Part shown: positions 1 through 7,580 of the stretch, piece after piece
How positions within the stretch are numbered: position 1 is the first letter of the stretch
Layout: every line of letters begins with the position of its first letter
NCBI GenBank assembly: GCA_022710185.1
Contig: JAKLHK010000030.1
Span: forward strand, 1-37,548
Direction: 5' to 3'
DNA from: Bacteroidota bacterium
GTDB lineage: Bacteria > Bacteroidota > Bacteroidia > Bacteroidales > JAGNHN01
DNA length: 37,548 nucleotides
The notes under the pieces: model-generated
What the model saw: only the letters and a program-made list of their open reading frames with translations
The model's database searches: none
What the model was told of the DNA's origin: nothing
Position numbers and translations under genes: made by a program

Positions 1-942
1 TACTTCAACCGGTCCTTCTGAAACACCTGCTCCATCACTTGCTTGATGTGCTCCGGCATAATGGAAAGGTAGTGGCGGTCGATCACTGCCGGGCTGGAAT
101 GGGTAGTGATGGCCATAATCAGCTCCTTGGGCATTCCCAGGTAGAAGGCTATGCTCACAAAGGTCTTGCGGCCTACGTGCGTGGTCAGGCGCTCATACAG
201 CGGAACCGGGCCTATGGTCACCCGTTCTTCGCCCCGGAAACGGGTGATTACCACGGGTTCTATTAATCCCGCTCTCTTACCCACTTCTTTCAGGGCAGTG
301 TTCAATATGTGGTTCACCGGAACCGGAAAAACACGCCCGCCCTCCAGCATAAGGCCGCCATACTTCTCCAGGATCTCCCGGCTCAGAAAATTCAGCGGGA
401 TGGCCGTCGGCTTCTTGCCCTTGTGGGTTATCAAACGTATGATCCCGTCCTGTATGTCGGTATGCCTTAGCTCCCTTACATCGGAATAGCGCAAGGCCGT
501 GGCCACCTGGAACAGGAAAATGTCACGGGCCAGGTCCAGCTCATTTTCCTCCAGCTCCACATTATAGATCTTCATCACCTGTTCCCAGTTGAGGGTGATA
601 ATGGGTACGCTGTCCTCTGGGGCGGGCAGCTGGCGGTATTTCTCGTTGGTATGCAAGCCGTCCTCCATCGCCCGGCGGATGACCGCCTTCACTACCTTGA
701 TCACCTTGGTGGCGGTATTGTTCACGTGGCCCTTCCTGGTCAGCAGGAAATCCCGCATCCCTTCCATCCAGGCCTTGTCAATATCCTCGAACTCTATGTC
801 CTTCTTGTTCCCCCAGGTCCACCCGCAAGCCGGTATAATGGATCACACGCTTCCCTCCCCAGGTGACCGACATATGCACCAATACATCGCGCTGGGGGAT
901 GATGCCTGTTGTTTTGCTACGGATACAAGCAGGACGTATCAA
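1..942 (-). pseudogene. Broken tyrosine recombinase (phage-integrase family), open at left edge
   Basis: The minus strand encodes a recognisable tyrosine recombinase in two frames. The core frame, open from about 842 to the window edge, has the SAM-like helical domain (around 797-650) and the catalytic domain. All expected catalytic residues are visible: Arg in ALRYSDV (489-491), a Lys in the HKGKK beta-hairpin, His-x-x-Arg in HVGRKTF (177-168), His at 99-101 and the Tyr nucleophile in RHYLS (69-71). A stop lies in this frame at 843-845. The usual N-terminal arm-binding segment (KTTGIIPQRDVLVHMSVTW, then a TGLRV motif) lies in a different frame, about 942-797, which ends at a stop at 778-780. 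The two parts meet with roughly 60-90 residues fewer than in family members I know, so an internal deletion with frameshift is likelier than one sequencing slip. The possible start is TTG at 942, directly behind the stop of the hydro-lyase gene. The frame is still open at base 1; a stop could follow immediately. Probably a remnant of an integrated element whose cargo would lie to the left. Confidence 0.72.
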
Positions 943-944
943 CC

Positions 945-2753
945 CTACAGCAACCCCCCCCGCTGGAAAATGGTGGCCTGGACCTCGTTGAATGGGTTCA
1001 GCCTGGCCTTGCGGCCATTGCCCAGGTGCTCGATGTCCCCGCTGAGGTAATCCACCCGGATACGGTCACCCGTTGCAAGCCCCAGGGCATCGATCAGCCC
1101 TGCCTCGTAGGTGAGGATAGGGAAGGCGGCGTTGATGGCATTGCGCTCGTATATGGCGCCGAACGACTCGGCCAGGATGCAATGCACTCCGAGGGATTGG
1201 AAGCAATCCACGGCCTGCTGGCGCGAGCTGCCGGCCCCGAAGTTCTTCGCCGTGATCACGATGTCGCCGGGCTGGGCCTTCTTCGCGAAATCTTCGTAAC
1301 CGCTGAGGTTGTCGAAGGTGTACCTGCCCATCTCGGCAATGTCGGTGATGGTGAGGTAACGGTTGTGGAAGATCATATCGGTATCGATGTCGTCCTTCAT
1401 GATCACCCAAACCCTGCCTTCAACCACCGTGGGACGCTGTGCATCCGTGCGCAGAGTGGCCGCTTTGTATTGGTCGAACTTTCCGATAGGGCCGAAGTTG
1501 GCTACCTCTTCAGGCATAGTGTCGGGCCCTGTGATCACCCCGGCCACGGCGGATGCCGCTACGGCGGCGGGGGAGGCCAGGTACACAAATCCCTTGCCCT
1601 GCTTTCCGCTGAAGTTGCGGTTGCCGGTGCTGATGGTCACCTCTTCCGGGCCATTCTGTCCAACCTGCCCTGCCGCGCACCCGGCACATCCGGCATTGGA
1701 AACCAAGGCGCCGGCATCCTTGAAGATGCGGATGAGCCCTTCGTCCAGGGCCTGCTGCCATATCCTGTCGGTGGCAGGCACGATCTTGAGAACCACACCC
1801 GGCGCCACTTTGCGGCCCTTAAGCACCTCTGCAGTAATGCGCAGGTCCTCGATGCGGCCGTTGGTACAACTGCCGATGAAGGCAGAGTCGATCTTGCGGC
1901 CCCTTACCTCCACCAAAGCGGTGTCGTCGTGCGGGTGCCCAGGCATAGCCACCATGGGTTTGAAATCGCTTACATCGATGGTCAGTTGCTGGGCATAGAC
2001 GGCCCCGGGATCCGCGTTCACCCCGTCATAGCGCTTGCCGCTGAGGGCTTCAAGTTCATCAAGAACGGCATTGCTGGGAGGGAAGAGCAGGATGATGGCC
2101 CCCATCTCGGTAGCCATGGAGGCAATAGTAATGCGCTCGTCGAGGCTCAGGCCATCCACCACCGGGCCGTGCATTTCTATGCTGTACCCCAGGAGTTTGT
2201 TGGCTCCGAAAATGTTGAGCAGATTGAGCACGATGTCCTTGGCTGAAACGCCTCTCGGACGATCGCCGATGAGCACCAGCTTCACGCTTTCCGGCACCTT
2301 GAACCATACGGAACCCCGGGCCCAGGTGGCGGCGATGTCCTGATCGCCCATACCCTGTCCGAAGGCTCCTATGGCACCCATAATATTGGCGTGGGAGTCG
2401 GTAGACACGAACGTACTTCCCGGCCAGGCCAGGCCGTTCTCAATGGCCAGGTGGGTGCCGATGCCGGCATCGATATCATACACCCTGATGCCTTTCTCAC
2501 GGGCATATTGCCGGCAGAAATGCTGGTTGGCGGCGTATTTCTGGTCTGAACCTCCGGGGTTGCAATCGAAGGTGAAGAAGGTCCTTGTGGCATCATCCAC
2601 ATCCAGGCCATTGTCCAGGATGTTTTTCACCACATTGGCCCCACCGAAATCGCGGGCGACACGGGCGTCGATGAGCACATCCACGATCTCCCCGGGTTTC
2701 ACCACCGCCTGCTTGCTGTGGGCGGCGATGATCTTTTCTATCATATTCATCAT
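945..2753 (-). CDS. Fused LeuC-LeuD-type aconitase-superfamily hydro-lyase (probable aconitase)
   Basis: A single chain of about 602 aa combines the [4Fe-4S] large part and the swivel small part of the aconitase superfamily. The three cluster cysteines are visible: one in the IGSCTNGR motif (about residue 295) and two in NAGCAGCAAG (about 355 and 358). These are followed by a STGNRNFSGKQG segment typical of LeuC/homoaconitase and then a linker. The small part has DDIDTDMIFHNRYL and the GAGSSRQQA loop, where most LeuD proteins read SSREHA. The superfamily dehydrates and rehydrates citrate, homocitrate or isopropylmalate. The architecture alone does not settle the substrate. The co-directional isocitrate-dehydrogenase-like gene makes an aconitase role the best inference, with homoaconitase or isopropylmalate isomerase as alternatives. 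I chose ATG 2753, 7 bp after the upstream stop. A longer reading from 2792 would overlap the HD gene and adds a low-complexity N-terminus; 2744 is also possible. Confidence 0.88.
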   Translation of the reverse strand: MMNMIEKIIAAHSKQAVVKPGEIVDVLIDARVARDFGGANVVKNILDNGLDVDDATRTFFTFDCNPGGSDQKYAANQHFCRQYAREKGIRVYDIDAGIGTHLAIENGLAWPGSTFVSTDSHANIMGAIGAFGQGMGDQDIAATWARGSVWFKVPESVKLVLIGDRPRGVSAKDIVLNLLNIFGANKLLGYSIEMHGPVVDGLSLDERITIASMATEMGAIILLFPPSNAVLDELEALSGKRYDGVNADPGAVYAQQLTIDVSDFKPMVAMPGHPHDDTALVEVRGRKIDSAFIGSCTNGRIEDLRITAEVLKGRKVAPGVVLKIVPATDRIWQQALDEGLIRIFKDAGALVSNAGCAGCAAGQVGQNGPEEVTISTGNRNFSGKQGKGFVYLASPAAVAASAVAGVITGPDTMPEEVANFGPIGKFDQYKAATLRTDAQRPTVVEGRVWVIMKDDIDTDMIFHNRYLTITDIAEMGRYTFDNLSGYEDFAKKAQPGDIVITAKNFGAGSSRQQAVDCFQSLGVHCILAESFGAIYERNAINAAFPILTYEAGLIDALGLATGDRIRVDYLSGDIEHLGNGRKARLNPFNEVQATIFQRGGLL

Positions 2754-2760
2754 CGCAGTA

Positions 2761-3318
2761 TCAGATGATGAGCCTCTCCCTGAAGGGCTCAAAGGTCATA
2801 AAATCGGCGTGGTGCACCACATAGGCTTCAGTGGTGCGCTTCACCATATTGCCTTCCCCGGCATGGGTGGCGATGATATGGCAGACCTCGGGGGGTACGC
2901 CGCATTCCTCGGCCAGGGAGACCCCGGAGAAGGGATGGCGAAGGTATTTGCCATATCTGCCCTGCACCGACTTGCCTTCGGCATTCAGCTCGTATTCGAG
3001 CAATTTGCCCACGTCGGCAAGGATGGCCCCGGCGATGAGGACATCCATATTCACGGGCAGCTCATCCTTGAAGAACTCGTTCATCTTATTCCCGGCATCG
3101 CGGGCTACGTGCACCACGGCCCGTTTGTGGTCCATAAAACTCACCTTAAGGTTTGGTCCGCAAAGCAGGGTAAACGGGATGGTCCGGAGGTCGTCAGCAC
3201 TAAGTACCGAGCGTTCCAGGGCGATCTCCCAGGTACGGGCGGTCTTCCCCCGCAGGTCCGGGTCGGATATCCACTCCAGCTCGGGCCAGAGGTGGAGTAC
3301 TTGCTCCTGTATGGTCAT
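2761..3318 (-). CDS. HD-fold phosphohydrolase-like protein with degenerate HD doublet
   Basis: This 185-aa protein has the helical HD-superfamily pattern: a first His in VHVARDAGN, then the segment AGAILADVGKLLEY where active members read HDxGK, then His residues in RHPFSG and IIATHAGEG, and a final HHAD. The His of the HD doublet is replaced by Ala (residue about 101, codon GCC at 3018-3016) while the Asp is kept, so the bimetal site is incomplete as read. The start ATG 3318 has an AAGGA sequence 8 nt upstream; an upstream ATG at 3354 would run into the preceding gene. The gene sits 22 bp after the dehydrogenase gene and 7 bp before the hydro-lyase gene, so all three are probably on one mRNA. 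The physiological substrate is unknown. A regulatory or nucleotide-binding role beside the TCA-type enzymes is conceivable but unproven. Confidence 0.8.
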   Translation of the reverse strand: MTIQEQVLHLWPELEWISDPDLRGKTARTWEIALERSVLSADDLRTIPFTLLCGPNLKVSFMDHKRAVVHVARDAGNKMNEFFKDELPVNMDVLIAGAILADVGKLLEYELNAEGKSVQGRYGKYLRHPFSGVSLAEECGVPPEVCHIIATHAGEGNMVKRTTEAYVVHHADFMTFEPFRERLII

Positions 3319-3326
3319 AAAGCTTG

Positions 3327-3331
3327 TCCTT
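3327..3331 (-). promoter_or_regulatory. Shine-Dalgarno sequence of the HD-fold gene
   Basis: On the minus strand AAGGA lies 8 nt upstream of ATG 3318. It decides this start over the in-frame ATG at 3354 and is one of the few clear ribosome-binding sites in the window. Confidence 0.6.
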
Positions 3332-3340
3332 TTTGAATGA

Positions 3341-4540
3341 CTATAATTTGGCAATGATGGCGTCGGCCATCTGACGGGTGGAGGCAGCGCCCTTTTCGAT
3401 GACGTCGGGCCGTCCGGTCATCTTCATCATATCGTAGGTCCTCACCTTGCCTTCCTCGATCACTTCTGCGATGGCAGTACGGATACGGTCAGCGGTAGGC
3501 TTCTCGTCGATGAAGTCGAGCATCATGCAGGCCGAAGCGATCATGGCGATGGGGTTGACGATGCTCACGGGATAGTCGGCATATTTGGGAGCCGAGCCGT
3601 GGGTGGGCTCGAACACGGCCACCTGCTCGCCCATATTGGCGCTGCAGGCAAATCCCAGTCCGCCGATGAGTCCGGCGAAGCCGTCGGACACGATGTCACC
3701 GAACATATTGCCGGCCACGATCACGCCGTAATCTTCAGGGTTCTTGGTGAGCCACATCATCTGGGCGTCGATATTGGTGTTCCAGAGCTCGATCTCAGGA
3801 TAGTCGTTTTTCTGCATCTGCTTGGCCATCTTGAACATCATCCCGCTGGTCTCGCGTATTACGTTGGGCTTTTCGCAGAGGGTCACCGAGCGGTATCCGT
3901 ATTTGCGGGCATGCTCGAAAGCGGCCCTGAGGATGCGTTCCGTGGCATTCTTGGAGAAGATGCGGGTGGAGATGCTCAGCTCGTTCTTTGGAACGTGACT
4001 GAAGTTCTTCACGAATTTCGGGTGGGTCATCAGGGCATCGTACACCTGCTGGGGGGGATCGCTCCATTCCACGCCACCGTATAGTCCTTCGGTGTTCTGT
4101 CGGTAAATGACCACGTCCACCTCCGGTTCTTCGATGGTGTTGCCCACACCGCGGCGGACGAAATTCAAGGGGTTGCCCTTATAGGTCTTGCAGGGTCGGG
4201 CGCAGATGTCGAGGTTGAAATGCTGGCGCAAGCCTACAATGGGGGAGGAGTAGACGAACCCCTTGTCTCTCAGGGCGGGGTCGAGTTCGGCGGCGGCATC
4301 GTCCTTGGGCTTGGAAGTGATGGCGCCGAAGAGTCCGATCTTATGCTCTTCGAGCAGCTTGATGGTGCGGTCGGGCAGAGGGTTGCCTTCCTTGCACCAG
4401 AACTCCCAGCCGATGTCACCCTGAACATAGTCGGCTTCGAATCCGGCGGCATCGAGCACGCGGATCGCTTCATCAAGTACGGTCTTTCCAATGCCGTCAC
4501 CGGGCATCGCAACAATGGTTCTTTTGGCCATAGCGGTCAT
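3341..4540 (-). CDS. Isocitrate dehydrogenase-like enzyme (probably NADP-dependent)
   Basis: A 399-aa beta-decarboxylating dehydrogenase of the isocitrate/isopropylmalate family. It has the N-terminal PGDGIGKTV motif, a substrate segment [15 protein letters not shown] that resembles enterobacterial Icd more than Leu[12 protein letters not shown], and the family signature [18 protein letters not shown]. Near the C-terminus HGSAPKYA carries the Lys-Tyr pair that in the E. coli enzyme goes with NADP specificity; NAD enzymes tend to read Asp-Ile. The expected reaction is isocitrate to 2-oxoglutarate plus CO2 in the cytoplasm. Homoisocitrate or isopropylmalate remain alternatives. It is the first gene of the operon with the HD-fold and hydro-lyase genes. 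The start is ATG 4540 ([10 protein letters not shown]) or ATG 4531. A longer open frame upstream reads antisense through the cca gene and is rejected. A purine-rich GGGGAG lies about 12 nt upstream of ATG 4540. Confidence 0.87.
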   Translation of the reverse strand: MTAMAKRTIVAMPGDGIGKTVLDEAIRVLDAAGFEADYVQGDIGWEFWCKEGNPLPDRTIKLLEEHKIGLFGAITSKPKDDAAAELDPALRDKGFVYSSPIVGLRQHFNLDICARPCKTYKGNPLNFVRRGVGNTIEEPEVDVVIYRQNTEGLYGGVEWSDPPQQVYDALMTHPKFVKNFSHVPKNELSISTRIFSKNATERILRAAFEHARKYGYRSVTLCEKPNVIRETSGMMFKMAKQMQKNDYPEIELWNTNIDAQMMWLTKNPEDYGVIVAGNMFGDIVSDGFAGLIGGLGFACSANMGEQVAVFEPTHGSAPKYADYPVSIVNPIAMIASACMMLDFIDEKPTADRIRTAIAEVIEEGKVRTYDMMKMTGRPDVIEKGAASTRQMADAIIAKL

Positions 4541-4551
4541 TTTTTGGTTAT

Positions 4552-4566
4552 CTCCCCTCCGGGGAG
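4552..4566. repeat. Perfect 6-bp inverted repeat in the divergent control region
   Basis: CTCCCC-TCC-GGGGAG forms a perfect hairpin with a three-base loop between the divergent IDH-like and cca genes. It would lie in the short 5' leader of the IDH-like mRNA if the -7 box at 4574-4581 is used. It could be an operator or an RNA hairpin covering the translation start region; no function is shown. Confidence 0.45.
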
Positions 4567-4573
4567 GGAGCTC

Positions 4574-4581
4574 CAAAATTA
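4574..4581 (-). promoter_or_regulatory. Candidate Bacteroidota -7 box for the IDH operon
   Basis: The minus strand reads TAATTTTG, an exact match to the TAnnTTTG -7 consensus of the Bacteroidota primary sigma factor. No TTG is seen at the matching -33 distance, so the call is tentative. Transcription would start about 28 nt before ATG 4540. Confidence 0.35.
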
Positions 4582-4618
4582 CAACGCAGTCATTCACCTC
4601 CCTCCCCGTCCACGCTAT

Positions 4619-6133
4619 ATGGAATCGTTCAAAAGACGCACTCCTTTTCTTACTTTTGCCGAAAATCTGAAGGTGGACAAGGACTGGTCCAGATACCTGC
4701 TGCATCCGGTGTTTCGCGTGGTGGCCGATGCGGCTGCCGCGGCGGGCATGCCAGTCTATGTGATTGGGGGCTATGTGCGGGACCTTTTGCTTCAACGGGC
4801 TTCCAAGGACATCGATTTTGTGACCGTGGGCAGCGGCATTTCCCTGGCCCGTGAGGTGGCTACGCGCTTGCCCGGTAAGCCCAGGGTGCATGTGTTCAAA
4901 AACTTCGGTACCGCGATGCTGCACTGGCAGGACCTGGAACTGGAGTTTGTGGGGGCTAGGCGGGAGTCGTATCGTGCCGACAGCCGCAAACCATTGGTGG
5001 AGGACGGGAGCCTGAAGGATGACCAGGACCGCAGGGACTTCACCATCAACGCCCTGGCCCTCAGCCTGAACCCTGAGGATTTCGGCCGGTTGATCGATCC
5101 CTTCGGTGGCCTTGAGGACCTGGAGGCCCGGCTGATCCGGACCCCCCTGGACCCCGACACCACCTTCTCCGACGATCCCCTGCGCATGATGCGGGCCATC
5201 CGCTTCGCCTCCCAGCTCGGGTTCAGCATCGCCCCCGAGGCCTTCGCCTCCCTGGGCCGCAACCGCCAGCGCCTGGAGATCGTGTCGATGGAGCGCATAA
5301 CGGAGGAGCTCAACAAGATCATCCTATCCCCTCAGCCCTCGCTGGGATTCAAGATCCTGATGAGCACCGGTATGCTGGAAATCTTCTTCCCTGAGATGGT
5401 GGCCCTCAAAGGGGCTGAATACAAGGAGGGCAGAGGACATAAGGACAATTTCTTCCACACTTTGCAGGTGCTCGACAACCTGTCGGAGCACAGCGATGAC
5501 CTCTGGCTGCGCTGGTCGGCCATATTGCACGATATCGGGAAGCCGCCCACCAAACGCTATGAAGAGGGCACAGGCTGGACCTTCCACGGGCATGAAGTGA
5601 AGGGGATGCGCATGGTGCCTGGCATTTTCCGCAGGCTCAAGCTGCCGATGAACGAACCGATGAGGTTCGTGCAGAAGATGGTAGCCCTGCACCTGCGACC
5701 CATCGTGCTGAGCGAGGAGTTTGTGACGGATTCGGCTGTACGCAGGCTGTTATTCGAGGCAGGGGATGATATCGACCGGCTGATGATGCTTTGCGAGGCC
5801 GACATCACCTCAAAAAATCCTGACAAAGTACGCCGCTACCTTCGTAACTTTAAACTGGTACGGGAAAAGCTGGTGGAGATTGAAGCAAAGGACAGGGTAA
5901 GGAACTGGCAGCCCCCGCTTTCAGGAGAAGAGATTATGGATACCTTTGGTATACCGCCGTCGAAGGAAGTGGGCCTCATCAAAAACAGCATACGTGAGGC
6001 GATCCTCGACGGGCTGATTGCAAACGAACGGGAGGCAGCCTATGCCCTGATGCTGGAGACGGCGGCAGCATTGGGACTCAAGCCCCGCAGTGAACGTGAA
6101 GGAGATAAAGCACCCCAGGAGAAAAAACCATAA
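4619..6133 (+). CDS. cca: CCA tRNA nucleotidyltransferase / poly(A) polymerase family with HD domain
   Basis: A 504-aa cytoplasmic enzyme that builds or repairs the 3' CCA end of tRNA. The class II nucleotidyltransferase head shows GGYVRDLLL, the metal-binding carboxylates in KDIDFVT, the third carboxylate strand [13 protein letters not shown], and [11 protein letters not shown]. The neck follows with [20 protein letters not shown] and an ERITEEL segment. The C-terminal half has an intact HD domain ([14 protein letters not shown], then FHGHEVKG and other His residues). Many Bacteroidota enzymes of this family share this length and HD tail. The frame is open further upstream, but the ATG at 4619 is chosen because upstream sequence is antisense to the IDH-like gene. 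No clear Shine-Dalgarno sequence is seen. It begins a run of three plus-strand genes with a 2-bp gap and then a 4-bp overlap. Confidence 0.93.
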   Translation: MESFKRRTPFLTFAENLKVDKDWSRYLLHPVFRVVADAAAAAGMPVYVIGGYVRDLLLQRASKDIDFVTVGSGISLAREVATRLPGKPRVHVFKNFGTAMLHWQDLELEFVGARRESYRADSRKPLVEDGSLKDDQDRRDFTINALALSLNPEDFGRLIDPFGGLEDLEARLIRTPLDPDTTFSDDPLRMMRAIRFASQLGFSIAPEAFASLGRNRQRLEIVSMERITEELNKIILSPQPSLGFKILMSTGMLEIFFPEMVALKGAEYKEGRGHKDNFFHTLQVLDNLSEHSDDLWLRWSAILHDIGKPPTKRYEEGTGWTFHGHEVKGMRMVPGIFRRLKLPMNEPMRFVQKMVALHLRPIVLSEEFVTDSAVRRLLFEAGDDIDRLMMLCEADITSKNPDKVRRYLRNFKLVREKLVEIEAKDRVRNWQPPLSGEEIMDTFGIPPSKEVGLIKNSIREAILDGLIANEREAAYALMLETAAALGLKPRSEREGDKAPQEKKP

Positions 6134-6135
6134 CG

Positions 6136-6669
6136 ATGATCTACAAGTACAGAATGCTTTCCGAAGCGAACGAGGACTTTCTGAGGGAGTTTGAGCTGAA
6201 GGCTTCGAACAGCTTCCTTGAATTCCATGAGTTGATCCAGCAGACCGTCAAGTTCAGCACCCTCGAGCTGGCTTCCTTCTTCATTTGCGATGGGGGATGG
6301 AACCGGATGACGGAGATCACCCTGCTCGATATGCAGGAGGCCAACCCGGACGAAGAGGGGTACGAACCCCCACTCATGATGAAGGACGCCCTGCTGCGCG
6401 ATTACATGGAGGAGCCCCGGCAGCGCATCGTATACGAATATGACTTCCTTCGTCCCAAGACCTTCTACATCGAAATGAACGGCATCGCCAAGGCCGAGGA
6501 GGGGACAGCCTATCCCCGCTGCGTGTATTCCCGGGGAGAGCCTCTGGAGCCCCAGGTCCGGGATGAGGAGGATGATTTCGAGAACATCGAGATCGCAGAT
6601 ATTGAGGACCTGATGCTCGATGAATTGGACGAAGGCATAATCGAGGAAGGTCCCTCTGAGGTCGAATGA
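6136..6669 (+). CDS. IS1096-passenger / plasmid pRiA4b ORF3-like protein
   Basis: A 177-aa protein that begins MIYKYRMLSEANEDFLREFELKAS-like, with the pattern of the pRiA4b ORF3 / IS1096 TnpR-passenger family: an N-terminal beta-hairpin, a SFLEFHELIQQTV helix, then FFICDGGW and a MMKDALLRDYMEEPRQRIVYEYDF strand region. The last 50 residues are strongly acidic (runs such as DEEDDFENIEIADIED). The family name comes from mobile elements, but this copy lies between cca and miaA with a 2-bp gap upstream and a 4-bp overlap downstream. It therefore looks like a resident housekeeping gene rather than a passenger. Molecular function is not known. The acidic tail suggests a partner with a basic surface, perhaps an RNA-modification enzyme, which is inference only. 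Confidence 0.8.
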   Translation: MIYKYRMLSEANEDFLREFELKASNSFLEFHELIQQTVKFSTLELASFFICDGGWNRMTEITLLDMQEANPDEEGYEPPLMMKDALLRDYMEEPRQRIVYEYDFLRPKTFYIEMNGIAKAEEGTAYPRCVYSRGEPLEPQVRDEEDDFENIEIADIEDLMLDELDEGIIEEGPSEVE

Positions 6670-7577
6670 TCCCTGCTCCCGAGCTCCCCCTGCTGCTGGT
6701 GATCGCAGGGCCAACGGCTTCCGGTAAGACGGAGTTGGCCATACATGCTGCCCGGCGATTCGGTACGCACATCCTATCTTTCGATTCCCGGCAGTTCTAC
6801 AGGGAAATGCACATCGGTACCGCTGTGCCCGGCCCGGAACAGCTGCAGGCCGCACCCCATCACTTCATTCAGCATATCAGCATACACCAGGAATACAACA
6901 TTGCCCGATATCGTGAGGAAGCCCTCGCCCTAACCAGCCGGCTGTTCCGCGAACACCGGGTCGTGGTAGCCGTGGGTGGATCGGGACTCTACCTCCAGGC
7001 CCTGGTGCAAGGCCTGGATGATCTCCCGGAGCCTGAACCCGGGATCAGGGCACAGATACACTTCCGCCTGAGCCATCATGGGCTCCAGGACCTGGTGAAG
7101 CAATTGCGCGAACTGGACCCGGAGGCCTGCCGGCGCATCGACCTTGCCAATCCCCGCAGGGTGCAGCGGGCGCTGGAGGTTTGCCTGCAGACCGGGCAAC
7201 CGTATAGTACACTGCTGGGGAAACGCAGGATGGAAGTGCCCTTCCGCTGGCACCCCCTGGTAATCAGCATGCCTCGCCCCGAGCTATACCACCGGATCGA
7301 TGCACGCGTATTGCGGATGATGGATGAAGGCCTGGAGGAGGAAGCCCGGTCACTGTATGCCTTTCGTGAACTGAGGGCCCTCAGTACGGTGGGTTATAAG
7401 GAGTTGTTCCATTATTTTGACGGCAACTGCAGTCGCGGGCAGGCGATGGAAGAGATCCAAAAAAACACCAGGCGGTTTGCCAAAAGGCAAACCACCTGGT
7501 TTGGAAGGTTCCCGGACTATTCACACATAGCCCCAGGCGAACTGGACGCGGCCCTGGACCGCTTGTCCCTGGATTAG
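6666..7577 (+). CDS. miaA: tRNA dimethylallyltransferase
   Basis: A 303-aa enzyme that transfers a dimethylallyl group to N6 of A37 in tRNAs reading codons that start with U. The P-loop GPTASGKT is near residues 15-22, followed by the conserved SFDSRQFYREMHIGTA substrate segment, HHFI, VVAVGGSGLYLQAL, the NPRRVQRALEV helix, and C-terminal VGYKELFHYFDG and KRQTTWF motifs. Length and motif order are normal for the family. The start ATG 6666 overlaps the stop of the previous gene (ATGA), and GAGG lies 4 nt upstream inside that gene, so translational coupling is likely. The gene ends 3 bp from the stop of the convergent protease gene. Confidence 0.96.
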   Translation: MIPAPELPLLLVIAGPTASGKTELAIHAARRFGTHILSFDSRQFYREMHIGTAVPGPEQLQAAPHHFIQHISIHQEYNIARYREEALALTSRLFREHRVVVAVGGSGLYLQALVQGLDDLPEPEPGIRAQIHFRLSHHGLQDLVKQLRELDPEACRRIDLANPRRVQRALEVCLQTGQPYSTLLGKRRMEVPFRWHPLVISMPRPELYHRIDARVLRMMDEGLEEEARSLYAFRELRALSTVGYKELFHYFDGNCSRGQAMEEIQKNTRRFAKRQTTWFGRFPDYSHIAPGELDAALDRLSLD

Positions 7578-7580
7578 GGC

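Noticed and set aside
778..842. Programmed frameshift in the integrase
   Set aside because: No slippery heptamer or stimulatory structure was recognised, and residues are missing as well as the frame changing.
909..2246. Long plus-strand open frame opposite the hydro-lyase gene
   Set aside because: It is a GC-driven shadow frame opposite a gene with complete family motifs.
4220..4618. N-terminal extension of the CCA enzyme
   Set aside because: It is antisense to the IDH-like gene, and family homology begins just after ATG 4619.
4541..4924. N-terminal extension of the IDH-like protein
   Set aside because: It would read antisense through the 5' half of cca; enzyme motifs start at 4531-4540.
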